This document shows positions 44,059 through 51,966 of a stretch of 64,000 nucleotides of DNA, in pieces. Position numbers and translations under genes: made by a program. Each line of letters begins with the position of its first letter. Position 1 is the stretch's first letter. The DNA lies in contig NZ_SDLR01000005.1 in NCBI RefSeq assembly GCF_004522215.1, forward strand, positions 403,086 through 467,085, read 5' to 3'. Source of the DNA: Ammoniphilus sp. YIM 78166 (GTDB lineage Bacteria; Bacillota; Bacilli; Aneurinibacillales; RAOX-1). The notes below the pieces were generated by a model. It saw only the letters and a program-made list of their open reading frames with translations. It made no database searches and was not told where the DNA came from.

Positions 44059-44417
44059 TTTTTGTCTCCCTCCCTAAAACAGTGAGCTTTACCTTCCACG
44101 CTCCCAATCTCCCATTTCCATACTCCGGCTTTTTCCAAAGTGAGTAGGAGGGAACAATGTCGCAACTGAAGCGGCTGCTCACTAACTTTTTGAAAATTAA
44201 AGGTTGCTTCTGAAAAGCCCGGAACGTCAATATGGTCAAGAATCAATCTCATCTGTTCCCTAGCTTCTTGATGGAGAGCAGTATCTGTTCCCAGTTTAAC
44301 TGACTCAAAAGCTCTTACGATGGTTTGTTCAGGTCCATACGCTTGAATTCTATTATATGAAAAATTCACCAGAAGAAGTAGGGGTAGAAGTAGAAAGACT
44401 AGTCGTGCCTTTTTCAT
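44055..44417 (-). CDS. Small secreted protein of unknown function
   Basis: 120 aa. Signal peptide KKARLVFLLLPLLLLVNFSYN, probable cleavage near AYG. Mature part contains two Cys (RHCSLLL and AHCFREG) that could form a disulfide. It overlaps the DUF1801-type gene upstream (ATGA) and the HAD gene downstream, so three genes are translationally coupled. No family recognised. Confidence 0.6.
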   Translation of the reverse strand: MKKARLVFLLLPLLLLVNFSYNRIQAYGPEQTIVRAFESVKLGTDTALHQEAREQMRLILDHIDVPGFSEATFNFQKVSEQPLQLRHCSLLLTLEKAGVWKWEIGSVEGKAHCFREGDKK

Positions 44418-44845
44418 TCCCGAGCTTTACTCGAATATCGATGTTGCAACAGATCCATAGAGTGAATAATCAGTGCTCTTAGTACCTCCACATCAATATC
44501 TGCTACCTTATTAATATATACACAGCCTTTACCCGCTTTATGTTTTCCAAGACGAGCGAGCCATTCTTCTCTTTCGATGTCTCCCGGTGCAAGGTACAAG
44601 CTGAAATTGGCCTTTCGAGGGGAAAAGCCTACTAAAGGTGCATCGCCTTCATGACCGGATTCATATTTATAATGATAAGCTCCAAATCCGATGATGCTTG
44701 TTCCCCACATCTTCGCTGGATAGCCGGTCGTTTCCGTGAAGATATCTAGTAACCGATAAGCATCCTCCCGTTTCTTCGGATTTTCCACTTGTTCAATAAA
44801 CGCAAGGACACTATTGTCATTCTCTTTGGTTTTTAGCTCGTACAT
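44414..44845 (-). CDS. DUF1801-family protein
   Basis: 143 aa. YdhG/DUF1801 pattern: YRLLDIFTETTGYPAKMWGTSIIGFGAYHY-like region, VGFSPRKANFSLYL and GKGCVYINKVADIDVEVLRALI. Small alpha/beta cytoplasmic domain, unknown function. First gene of a three-gene overlapping operon with the secreted protein and HAD hydrolase. Confidence 0.8.
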   Translation of the reverse strand: MYELKTKENDNSVLAFIEQVENPKKREDAYRLLDIFTETTGYPAKMWGTSIIGFGAYHYKYESGHEGDAPLVGFSPRKANFSLYLAPGDIEREEWLARLGKHKAGKGCVYINKVADIDVEVLRALIIHSMDLLQHRYSSKARE

Positions 44846-44863
44846 GAGATCACTTCCCCTATG

Positions 44864-45157
44864 CTAGAAATAATAGATTATACTTAAGCCATTATTCTCA
44901 AAATACTTCTGTTCAATCCTTAACAGCTGATTTCTTGTATTCGTTAAGAAGCAAGCCTCACAACTCAGAATGTCAATGTATCCTCTATCAATGTAAATGG
45001 CATCTTGTTCTGGATTGAGCGACAAGGCATGGTCGGCAATTTCCGTTAACTTGGGTTCATCCAAATAATTCGCTTGAATGACATAACATTCATCACCGAT
45101 ATATACCCATTTTTGCGTATTCAAGTGATGCTCGTACCCGCAGTCCTTACATTTCAT
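44864..45157 (-). CDS. Small protein with N-terminal CxxC zinc-ribbon half
   Basis: 97 aa from ATG 45157 (AAGGAGG upstream). Begins MKCKDCGYEHH; a second Cys pair is further on (ILSCEACFLTN), so the two CxxC pairs could form one zinc ribbon. Lies divergent from adaA with overlapping upstream regions. Function unknown. Confidence 0.65.
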   Translation of the reverse strand: MKCKDCGYEHHLNTQKWVYIGDECYVIQANYLDEPKLTEIADHALSLNPEQDAIYIDRGYIDILSCEACFLTNTRNQLLRIEQKYFENNGLSIIYYF

Positions 45158-45242
45158 GGCGACCTCCTTCGAATTAAAAAGCAATAAACCGAATGCACAA
45201 ACCAATTCCTTTATGATAAAACAAAGAAAGAGAGGTGAGCTG

Positions 45243-45800
45243 ATGAACCCATTAAATGATGAGATCAAGTGGTCAGCCGTCAAGAACTGTAGTCAGGAGT
45301 ATGACGGGATCTTTTTCTACGCAGTCCGATCCACGAAAATTTGCTGTCGCCCATCTTGTAAATCTCGTACACCCTTGAGAAGAAATGTGTCATTCTTCTC
45401 CAATTTATACCAAGCCATCCAGAAGGGCTATCGTCCGTGCAAACGATGTCGTCCTGATCTAATCGATCCCCCTAGCAATGATAGGCTTATTGAGGCTACG
45501 ATTCAGCTGATAGAGCGAGAATACCGAACCACTTTAACTTTAGACAGGATCGCAGCAGAAGTTGGCATGAGTAAGTTTCACCTGCAGCGCCTGTTCAAGA
45601 AAGCAACAGGAAAAACGCCATTGGAGTATATCACGGCTTTACGATTGCAAGAAGCATCTGTGCTGCTGCATTCCACGGATCACACCATTACGGACATCGC
45701 CCATTTGTTGGGGTATAAGAGCTCCGCTCATTTCGCAAGCCTCTTTCTTCAGCATATCGGGATGTCCCCAACCACTTATAGAGAAGGTAGGTTCCTATGA
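45243..45800 (+). CDS. adaA: AdaA-type methylphosphotriester-DNA methyltransferase and activator
   Basis: 185 aa from ATG 45243 (GAGAGGTGAGC upstream). N-terminal Ada zinc domain with YAVRSTKICCRPSCKSR and YRPCKRCRPD, in which one zinc-bound Cys accepts methyl groups from DNA phosphotriesters, then an AraC-type HTH domain (IAAEVGMSKFHLQRLFKKATG, TITDIAHLLGYKSSAHFASLF). Methylated AdaA activates alkylation-repair genes. The usual partner adaB is absent; instead a DMT permease overlaps the stop by four bases. Confidence 0.9.
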   Translation: MNPLNDEIKWSAVKNCSQEYDGIFFYAVRSTKICCRPSCKSRTPLRRNVSFFSNLYQAIQKGYRPCKRCRPDLIDPPSNDRLIEATIQLIEREYRTTLTLDRIAAEVGMSKFHLQRLFKKATGKTPLEYITALRLQEASVLLHSTDHTITDIAHLLGYKSSAHFASLFLQHIGMSPTTYREGRFL

Positions 45801-46693
45801 AAATCAAAGACATCACCGCCCTTTTTGCACTTGCTGCCTTATGGGGCGCATCCTTTTTATTCATTCGCATCGCTTCACCCGTATTAGGCCCCTTCCTTAC
45901 GATTCAAGGCCGGGTGACTCTCGCTGTTCTTGCCCTTCTCCTTTACCTGACGCTGCTAGGGAATTCTGCAGGTTTTAGACAGCGCTGGAAGCAATATCTC
46001 ATGATCGGAGCCCTTAATGCCGCCATTCCGTTTATGCTCATCGCTGCAGCGGCGCTTTATCTGAACGCATCGATGTCCGCCATACTGAACTCATTGACAC
46101 CATTATTTACGGCCCTTGTGGTTTGGGTCTGGATGAAAGAGAAGCTCTCCCTCCGCAAATGGATGGGCATTCTGACTGGTATTATTGGAGTGATGGTTCT
46201 TGTGGGATGGAGCCCCATCCCCTTTACGCCTGAAGTTATGATGGCGATCGGGTTATCCATTTTATCCACCATTTCGTATGGGTTTGCAGGGGTGTATGCT
46301 AAAAAAACGTTTGCCGGGGTGCCACCCCTATCACTGGCGATTGGACAACAAGCAGGGGCCGCCCTGTTGCTTTTCCCCTTCACGTTGGGGTATTTACCTT
46401 CTTCCACAGAGCATGTGACAGGTGTGGTTGTCTTTTCCGTCTTAGGTTTGGCACTCTTCTGCACAGCCATAGCCTACCTTCTTTACTTCTATCTAATAGA
46501 AAGCGTTGGGCCAACCAAAACCTTAAGCGTTACATTTCTCATTCCCTTGTTCGGGATGATATGGGGTGTGATTTTTTTGAAAGAGGAAATTACTGCAGGC
46601 ATGGTTGGCGGACTGATCATCATTTTATCTAGTATATTCTTGATCTCAGATCTTCCGTTCAAGTCTTCTGCGAACAAGCGAGCAGCTGCCTAA
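45797..46693 (+). CDS. DMT-superfamily EamA transporter
   Basis: 298 aa, ten helices, two EamA repeats (about 5-135 and 150-285). Typical opening ALAALWGASFLFIRIASP and SLTPLFTALVVWVWMKEKL and ends in LLKEEI-like FLKEEITAGMVGGLIIILSS. Exporter of metabolites; substrate unknown. Start overlaps adaA (ATGA), so expression may be raised by alkylation damage, an unusual pairing. Confidence 0.85.
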   Translation: MKIKDITALFALAALWGASFLFIRIASPVLGPFLTIQGRVTLAVLALLLYLTLLGNSAGFRQRWKQYLMIGALNAAIPFMLIAAAALYLNASMSAILNSLTPLFTALVVWVWMKEKLSLRKWMGILTGIIGVMVLVGWSPIPFTPEVMMAIGLSILSTISYGFAGVYAKKTFAGVPPLSLAIGQQAGAALLLFPFTLGYLPSSTEHVTGVVVFSVLGLALFCTAIAYLLYFYLIESVGPTKTLSVTFLIPLFGMIWGVIFLKEEITAGMVGGLIIILSSIFLISDLPFKSSANKRAAA

Positions 46694-46722
46694 GTGCAGC
46701 TGCTTCCTTAAAAACCATGCGT

Positions 46723-47556
46723 TTACCCTTCCCACATCAAAACTGGCACATTTTTATCTGTTGGCTTATACAGATCGATTCGGTTTGGTGCCCCTTCTCG
46801 AAAGATCCCTTTTGAATTCCAATTCAGATCCCCTCTGTCATTTCCTACGGCAATCCTCACATTTTGGCCTATAGGCAGGATGAAACCCATGGGGAACACA
46901 TAGCTTCCATTTTTCTGAAACTCTTTTAGGTACCAGCCAGATAAATCCAGCTCCTTATCTGAGACATTGGTCAGGGTGATCATTTTCTGCAGTGGATCCG
47001 CGTTAATAAACATCAGACGGGGTTGACCTGGGAACCCTAGTGCCTTACTTACATTACTCATCGGATCGGAAGCATAACTCTTTAGGATTTCGGATGCTGG
47101 GGTATGTACATTGTTTTCTGGTGAACGAATAATGACACTTTTCGCCGTTCCGTTCCAGAGAAGATTGGCATCGAAGGCCTCCGCTACCATTCGCAAGGGT
47201 ATATAGGTCACCCCATTGCGTATGATGGGTAAAGTTTTCAATGTAATGGTTTGATCATTTTCCTTCGCCGTTAATTCCCCTATCTTATACGTGACTTGAG
47301 TCGTTCCCTTCGTCGCCACAATGGTTTTCGTCGTAGCCTCGTATTGGACCTCTGCACCAAAGCGTTCAAAAATGGCTCTTAACGGGACCATGGTGGACCC
47401 CTTTTCGATGAGGGCACTCGTGCTCAGCTTTTGCCCATTGATCTGGACAGAAGGTGATCCCTTGACGTCTGCAGCCTGAGCATAATGGATGAATACGGTT
47501 AAGGTTAACATCAGGGCCAAGGACCCTATACATTTTTTAAGCATAAACGTTTTCAC
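46723..47556 (-). CDS. Secreted protein: copper-amine-oxidase N-like domain plus lamin-tail-like domain
   Basis: 277 aa. Signal peptide (GSLALMLTLTVFIHYAQA), then a Cu_amine_oxidN1-type domain (about 35-145; SVQINGQKLSTSALIEKGSTM, TYIPLRMVAEAF), then a C-terminal immunoglobulin-like lamin-tail domain (ITLTNVSDKELDLSGWYLK). Both are cell-surface modules in Firmicutes. No catalytic site is seen, so it is probably a wall-binding or structural protein. AGGAGGTG before the ATG. Confidence 0.8.
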   Translation of the reverse strand: MKTFMLKKCIGSLALMLTLTVFIHYAQAADVKGSPSVQINGQKLSTSALIEKGSTMVPLRAIFERFGAEVQYEATTKTIVATKGTTQVTYKIGELTAKENDQTITLKTLPIIRNGVTYIPLRMVAEAFDANLLWNGTAKSVIIRSPENNVHTPASEILKSYASDPMSNVSKALGFPGQPRLMFINADPLQKMITLTNVSDKELDLSGWYLKEFQKNGSYVFPMGFILPIGQNVRIAVGNDRGDLNWNSKGIFREGAPNRIDLYKPTDKNVPVLMWEG

Positions 47557-47601
47557 CTCCTCTAGTTAACACATTTCGATGATTAGACGAGGGTGATCGG
47601 C

Positions 47602-48531
47602 CTAAAGTTTCATCCAGGCAATGGTTTGTTCTAATCCTAAACGATAGGGTGTTCGCGGCAGAGGTCCTACTTCTCTTTCAAACTTTTCCCCACTTAAAAC
47701 GACGGGGCTTTCAGTTAAATACATCATCTCGACAACCTCTCTCATCGCAGGCGAAAACAATCCCATCAAGCGAATAAGCATAGTGGATACCGATCGCACG
47801 CTTCCTTTGAATCCCGTAATATCACGTAGGATATCCATCAACTCTTCTCCTGTGACCGGATGTGCGGCCGGAATGTTCCAGTTTTGGTTATAGGCTTGAG
47901 GATCGAATGCCAAATCCACCATCACCTTCGCTCCGTCAAAAGTAAAGAGAAATTCTCTCGCCACTTTGGTACTGCCGACAAAATTGGCGGTTTTATTCTG
48001 AACGACGCCTTTTAGCGTTTCGTGAAGGATCGTATTCTCTGCATTGGGACCATAAAGATCGGGTAGATGAACGATGAGAGTCGGTACAGAACTGTCCTTC
48101 AGCTTGTTCTCCATGCTTAACCGAAGCTTTCCTTTTTTCGTATGAGGCTCTTTTACGGCTTCTTCTGTCACCCGTGGCGTGTTTTGCTTACCATAGGCAT
48201 AAATATTGTCTACATAAGCAACCCTCGCTTGCTCGGTTTTCGCTGCGTTTAGCACGTTCTCAAGACAGGCTACATGCTTCGTTTCCCACTCCGGATACGG
48301 AAAGCTTACAGCGTGAAAAATAACATCCGCCCCTTTGGCGGCCTGGTGTAGCGAACTCTGATTCAAGACATCCCCGGGGATAAGAGTGACTTTTCGTTGA
48401 TTTTGAAAAAGTGTCTCGAGCCTCTCCTTTCTCCTTGCAAAAGCCACCACGTCCACTCCTCTTGAAGCAAGCTCACAAGTTAAGGCATAACCCATTCCTC
48501 CGGAAGCCCCTACGACTAATGCTTTCTTCAT
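47602..48531 (-). CDS. NAD-dependent epimerase/dehydratase (atypical SDR)
   Basis: 309 aa Rossmann protein: nucleotide loop ALVVGASGGMGYALTCELASRG, later YVDNIYAYGKQ where a Tyr-x3-Lys-like YxxxK is YAYGK. Resembles NAD(P)H-binding epimerases and NmrA-like reductases. Upstream is a TetR gene in the same orientation, and both genes carry a nearly identical 16-bp element before them, so the regulator most likely controls this enzyme. Substrate unknown. Confidence 0.78.
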   Translation of the reverse strand: MKKALVVGASGGMGYALTCELASRGVDVVAFARRKERLETLFQNQRKVTLIPGDVLNQSSLHQAAKGADVIFHAVSFPYPEWETKHVACLENVLNAAKTEQARVAYVDNIYAYGKQNTPRVTEEAVKEPHTKKGKLRLSMENKLKDSSVPTLIVHLPDLYGPNAENTILHETLKGVVQNKTANFVGSTKVAREFLFTFDGAKVMVDLAFDPQAYNQNWNIPAAHPVTGEELMDILRDITGFKGSVRSVSTMLIRLMGLFSPAMREVVEMMYLTESPVVLSGEKFEREVGPLPRTPYRLGLEQTIAWMKL

Positions 48532-48548
48532 GTCCGCACCTCCAAATA

Positions 48549-48564
48549 AGTTAACTGTTGTTAA
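48549..48564. promoter_or_regulatory. Putative TetR operator upstream of the SDR gene
   Basis: AGTTAACTGTTGTTAA; 14 of 16 bases match 49291-49306 before the tetR gene. Confidence 0.55.
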
Positions 48565-48605
48565 TAATTTAACTTCAATACACGTTTTGTGTCAACAGAA
48601 AAAAA

Positions 48606-48624
48606 CAGAACCCCAGGGGCTCTG
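48606..48624 (-). terminator. Terminator of the tetR gene
   Basis: CAGAACCCC-A-GGGGCTCTG then TTTTTTT on the minus strand. It separates tetR from the SDR gene. Confidence 0.8.
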
Positions 48625-48626
48625 CT

Positions 48627-49256
48627 TTAGATTTTGATTAATTTGAGGTGAAGCCGATACATCTCCATGATATCCTTCGTTTGGCAAAGATGCGAGGTGA
48701 GAAACGCCCCATAAAAGATAGTGAACAACACATTAACCATCTCATCCGAAGTTAGATCAGTCCTTAGTTCATGAGCGGCCTTCCCCTCTTCTACATAATG
48801 AAAGAAAAACGCAGCTAAATCGGGAGGCTCTGCATGTACTAGGTCCTCATGTCCCGGGAAAAAGAGGTGTATTTCAGCTTCACTCAACGTTGGCATATGG
48901 GGGTGCATCCTTTGTTCCGCTAGAAAACTAATTAAGCTCAACATCAAGCCTGGTCGTTCCTCCGACCCATCTGCAATGGATTGAAACAAATATTCGATGG
49001 CGGCCACGCCCTTCCTTGGTTCGAGATGAAGTTCAAGCAAGCGTTGAGACAACCAGATCCTCATGAAGTAAACCAGCAGGTCCTCCTTCTGAGGAAAAAA
49101 CTTAAAAAACGTAACTTTAGAAATTTCCGCTTTCCTGCACAATTCTTCTAAATTAACTTCCCTAAAGGTATTTTCACCGATTAGACTAAGCCCTGCTTCT
49201 AACAGTGAAATCTTGCCTCTAGCTTTCTTTATCTCGCGTAAGGAATACTCCTTCAA
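48627..49256 (-). CDS. TetR-family transcriptional regulator
   Basis: 209 aa. N-terminal HTH: ENTFREVNLEELCRKAEISKVTFFKFFPQKEDLL (residues ~28-60), followed by a ligand-binding helical domain with no recognised pocket. Probably represses itself and the SDR gene through the AGTTAACTGNNGTTAA element seen before both. ATG at 49256 with AAGGAGTTAACG. Confidence 0.85.
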   Translation of the reverse strand: MKEYSLREIKKARGKISLLEAGLSLIGENTFREVNLEELCRKAEISKVTFFKFFPQKEDLLVYFMRIWLSQRLLELHLEPRKGVAAIEYLFQSIADGSEERPGLMLSLISFLAEQRMHPHMPTLSEAEIHLFFPGHEDLVHAEPPDLAAFFFHYVEEGKAAHELRTDLTSDEMVNVLFTIFYGAFLTSHLCQTKDIMEMYRLHLKLIKI

Positions 49257-49290
49257 AGTCGTTAACTCCTTTATTCTAATGATAGTTATA

Positions 49291-49306
49291 AGTTAACTGG
49301 AGTTAA
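49291..49306. promoter_or_regulatory. Putative TetR operator upstream of tetR
   Basis: AGTTAACTGGAGTTAA, 35 bp before the tetR start; see the matching site at 48549-48564. Confidence 0.55.
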
Positions 49307-49379
49307 GGAATTAGTCAAACGGAACTCTGCATTTTATCGTTAAAACCAACTTGAACCTGGCAGATCGCTCGGTTGAGGT

Positions 49380-49401
49380 ACCGCAAGACTGTGCGGTTTT
49401 T
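49380..49401 (+). terminator. Orphan plus-strand terminator
   Basis: ACCGCA-AGACTG-TGCGGT followed by TTTT. No plus-strand gene ends here, so a small RNA between 49300 and 49400 is possible. Confidence 0.5.
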
Positions 49402-49556
49402 GTATGAATGAAACGGCCGGGCATTTGATTAAGTTCCAACTTTGGTGCCGGGTATACTCATAGAGCCATAAGCCTTACTCACATACTATAGGAATTACCT
49501 TTTGCTCACACAATGAATGGTTTTACTCACAATCCAGTGATCATTACAAAGAAAAA

Positions 49557-49582
49557 GCACTGGGCTCTTATTACCCCAGTGC
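49557..49582 (-). terminator. Terminator of the formate-dehydrogenase-linked HbpS-like gene
   Basis: GCACTGGG / CCCAGTGC with TTTTTC on the minus strand. Confidence 0.85.
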
Positions 49583-49598
49583 ACGTCTACCAACCCTA

Positions 49599-50015
49599 TT
49601 ATTCAATGCCCCCATCAACCACAAGTTGCGCGATATACTCTGTAATGGCCTGATCCTCGCTGGCCGCGAGACCGCTGACACCTACACAACCGAGAATCTT
49701 CCCACTGCTATCCTTCAATGGGTTTCCACCAGGAAGGGCGGTAAATTCAGGGTCACAAAAATAACCAATATCTAGGTTGTCTTGACGCAATCTCGCTAGG
49801 AAGGCATCTGTTGGGATCCCCATACGGGCAGCTGTGTAAGCTTTAGATTGAGAAATGCGGATACTGCGGAGCGGAGCACCATCCATGCGGTCAAAAGTTA
49901 GGAGAGCGCCTGTTGGATCACAAACTGCGATACAAATCGGACGGCCAAAATCTTGAATGGCTTTTGCTTTCCCGATCTCTATCAACTTCTTAGCTAGATT
50001 CAATGTTAGTTCCAT
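49599..50015 (-). CDS. HbpS/GlcG-like (DUF336) protein, copy 1
   Basis: 138 aa, GlcG/HbpS fold: LNLAKKLIEIGKAKAIQ, ICIAVCDPTGALLTFDRMDGA, SQSKAYTAARMG and GCVGVSGLAASEDQAITEYIA. Family members bind heme or cobalamin-like ligands and occur in many catabolic operons; exact role uncertain. It follows fdhE by 94 bp and probably ends the formate dehydrogenase operon. A second paralogue lies in the phenol cluster (58721-59167). GGAGGGAAC before the ATG. Confidence 0.82.
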   Translation of the reverse strand: MELTLNLAKKLIEIGKAKAIQDFGRPICIAVCDPTGALLTFDRMDGAPLRSIRISQSKAYTAARMGIPTDAFLARLRQDNLDIGYFCDPEFTALPGGNPLKDSSGKILGCVGVSGLAASEDQAITEYIAQLVVDGGIE

Positions 50016-50109
50016 GCTGAGTTCCCTCCTTAGATCTGTGCAGAAATTACCATCTTAATGATTGTACCGCATTTTTCCAATCTTTCAACATTTTAATTTA
50101 AAGGACTCT

Positions 50110-50937
50110 TCAATAACGACTATATCCATGCTCCTGAGCCATCAAATCTAGGTGGATGGTTGCGACATCCTCTATTAAGAGGTGAGGATATTCTTGCGCA
50201 GACAGGGCATTCACTCCTTTTACATAGCTATGGCACTTCTCGCATACATCGACACGATATTTAGACTCCCCTTCTCGGTATAAATAATCTAATGTATGAT
50301 AATCGCGATTGTGACACTGCGGACAACCGACTCGGGAGAACACCCAGTCACAAGCACAGGATCCGCAGCGCAAAAACCTGAACTTCTCCGAGTCCCGGTA
50401 CTCTGCCATGATAGGATGAGAACCGCACACGGGACAATACCCTTGATTCCAGTCATCGATTGAAAAACCTCTCGTCCACTCTTTATTGATCTGGTTTAAG
50501 GTAGGCAACAAGCTGTATTGCACCAAGAGCGCAAGCATGTCCGGTTCTAATTCATATCGATGAGTAAAAGAAGCAAAAAGCGGTTCATCATTCGTTAACC
50601 CAGACCACAAGAGGGCATCCACTTCTTCATCCGCAATGGTTTTACCAAACTTTTTCAACCCTCGCTTGGCCTTCCCCACCCCATCCCATTGCAGTAGTTC
50701 GTAAAAAAGGCAGCGAGCAAACGAAAGATCCACTCGGTCCTCCCATCCTTTTATGAGATAGTCTCCGCAGGCGAGCTTATCGGCCTTTAGTTCCTCTTCC
50801 ACGGACGGGACGATACTTTGGTCTGGACTCCACTTCAACATCCGCTTGATCAAGTCCAGCTGGATATCGGCAAGCCCCTTTATGGATTTATGTTGAGACT
50901 TCAGCTTCTTCACGCGTTGTTCCACATCGGTCAGCAT
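50110..50937 (-). CDS. fdhE: Formate dehydrogenase accessory protein FdhE
   Basis: 275 aa. Four CxxC pairs in the C-terminal half: CPVCGSHP, CGSCACDW, CPQCHN and CEKCHSYV, the rubredoxin-like metal sites of FdhE, which is needed for assembly/activation of membrane formate dehydrogenases. Cytoplasmic. Follows the NrfD-type subunit gene by 81 bp, a gap holding a repeat element and a terminator-like hairpin, so it may be expressed at a lower level than the structural genes. Confidence 0.9.
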   Translation of the reverse strand: MLTDVEQRVKKLKSQHKSIKGLADIQLDLIKRMLKWSPDQSIVPSVEEELKADKLACGDYLIKGWEDRVDLSFARCLFYELLQWDGVGKAKRGLKKFGKTIADEEVDALLWSGLTNDEPLFASFTHRYELEPDMLALLVQYSLLPTLNQINKEWTRGFSIDDWNQGYCPVCGSHPIMAEYRDSEKFRFLRCGSCACDWVFSRVGCPQCHNRDYHTLDYLYREGESKYRVDVCEKCHSYVKGVNALSAQEYPHLLIEDVATIHLDLMAQEHGYSRY

Positions 50938-50961
50938 CGCAACTCTCTCCTCTCGTATAGG

Positions 50962-50991
50962 AAAAGAGTGGTGAACAAGGCTTCACCACTC
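50962..50991 (-). terminator. Intra-operon terminator/attenuator before fdhE
   Basis: GAGTGGTGAA-CAAGGC-TTCACCACTC, 10-bp perfect stem, then TTTT on the minus strand. It lies within the formate dehydrogenase operon. Confidence 0.7.
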
Positions 50992-51020
50992 GACAAATTT
51001 CGGGGAGTGACAGGCACTCT
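50990..51020 (-). repeat. Dispersed 31-bp repeat, copy 2
   Basis: Reads AGAGTGCCTGTCACTCCCCG... on the minus strand; 30/31 identical to 4447-4477. It overlaps the last two bases of the NrfD-gene stop codon and abuts the hairpin at 50966-50991. Confidence 0.75.
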
Positions 51021-51954
51021 ATTGAACCCCGACGACCATAATGTACCGCAGTATTAATCCGCCGAATAAAATCAAGGAGCTAGATAGTATTAAACTGTTT
51101 TTCTCCCCAAGGACGGGTCTGTAGCGGAGATACAGAGGCACCAGTAAGCCCGCTACGACTACCCCGCCAATCAAGAGGAAGGCATTGCTTCCGCTCAATA
51201 GCACACTGGCCCACGGTCCTAAGCTGATTAAAAAAACAGCTAGGATGACAATCTCTCCCACCATGATGTAGGTATCGGCTTTTTCCAGTCGGTGGATGTA
51301 CCCTTTGGTCTGTTCCTGTTCCAACCTCTTGGACAAAGAAAGCACCATAGCCGCCAACCCCGTAGATACCCCCGATATTAAGAACAGAAGAGGAATCAAG
51401 GAGCTCGTAGACCAGACCGGCCAATGCGTGGTGGAAAGTAATATGCCTGTGTAGGTCCCGATATAAGCCGCAGATAAAATTCCGATGCCCAGAAACAAAC
51501 CTTTAACCCGCCCTTCATGCAAACCAACCAACCATCGTGCAAAAGGAACTCGGTCTTCCCACTGCCTATGCTTAATGAGAGCGTAGGCAAAAGAAATCGT
51601 CGCGATGATACTAAACAGCATTATGACCCAGGAGCCCAAGGACATGACCGATTCCGCCTTGAAAGTCAGCATCCCTTCTCTCGGGTTCCACATCATATGA
51701 AGAAATTTGCTGAACTTATCCGGTACGGATAAATCCAGAATGAGCATCAAGCCGCTGATCATCATCATCGGCATGGCGAAATAATAGCCTGAAATCGAAT
51801 GCTGTCGATCTAAACGGCTTCCCCACAGCTGGCCAAAGGCTGCAAACAAGTACGTCCCCACCGCAATCCCAGCTACAAAGAAGTACACGACGATCTCCCA
51901 TTTCCAGAGGGGATTCTGCAGCCCGCTTTCATACACGTATCCTATCGGTCCCAT
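51019..51954 (-). CDS. NrfD/PsrC-type membrane subunit of formate dehydrogenase
   Basis: 311 aa with about nine helices. NrfD signature at the N-terminus: NPLWKWEIVVYFFVAGIAVGTYLFA, then GLMLILDLSVPDKFSKFLHMMWNP. Such subunits anchor the catalytic dimer and deliver electrons to menaquinone without heme. Located after the Fe-S subunit by 12 bp in a structural operon. GGGGGGACG before the ATG. Confidence 0.85.
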   Translation of the reverse strand: MGPIGYVYESGLQNPLWKWEIVVYFFVAGIAVGTYLFAAFGQLWGSRLDRQHSISGYYFAMPMMMISGLMLILDLSVPDKFSKFLHMMWNPREGMLTFKAESVMSLGSWVIMLFSIIATISFAYALIKHRQWEDRVPFARWLVGLHEGRVKGLFLGIGILSAAYIGTYTGILLSTTHWPVWSTSSLIPLLFLISGVSTGLAAMVLSLSKRLEQEQTKGYIHRLEKADTYIMVGEIVILAVFLISLGPWASVLLSGSNAFLLIGGVVVAGLLVPLYLRYRPVLGEKNSLILSSSLILFGGLILRYIMVVGVQ

Positions 51955-51966
51955 CTGACGTCCCCC

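Larger units (their letters stand above)
49257..49598. other. Intergenic region, no gene seen
   Basis: Contains the tetR operator (49291-49306), an orphan plus-strand terminator (49380-49401) and the minus-strand terminator of the HbpS-like gene (49557-49582). AGGTACCGC at 49376 is not part of a T-box. Confidence 0.6.

Noticed and set aside
47540-47556. cre-like TGAAAACGTTTATG
   Set aside because: It is the start of the coding sequence (ATG AAA ACG TTT ATG) and mismatches the 3' half of the consensus.
49366-49401. T-box-like AGGTACCGC
   Set aside because: No Stem I, no AGGGTGG core and no plus-strand gene downstream; it is only the 5' arm of a terminator.
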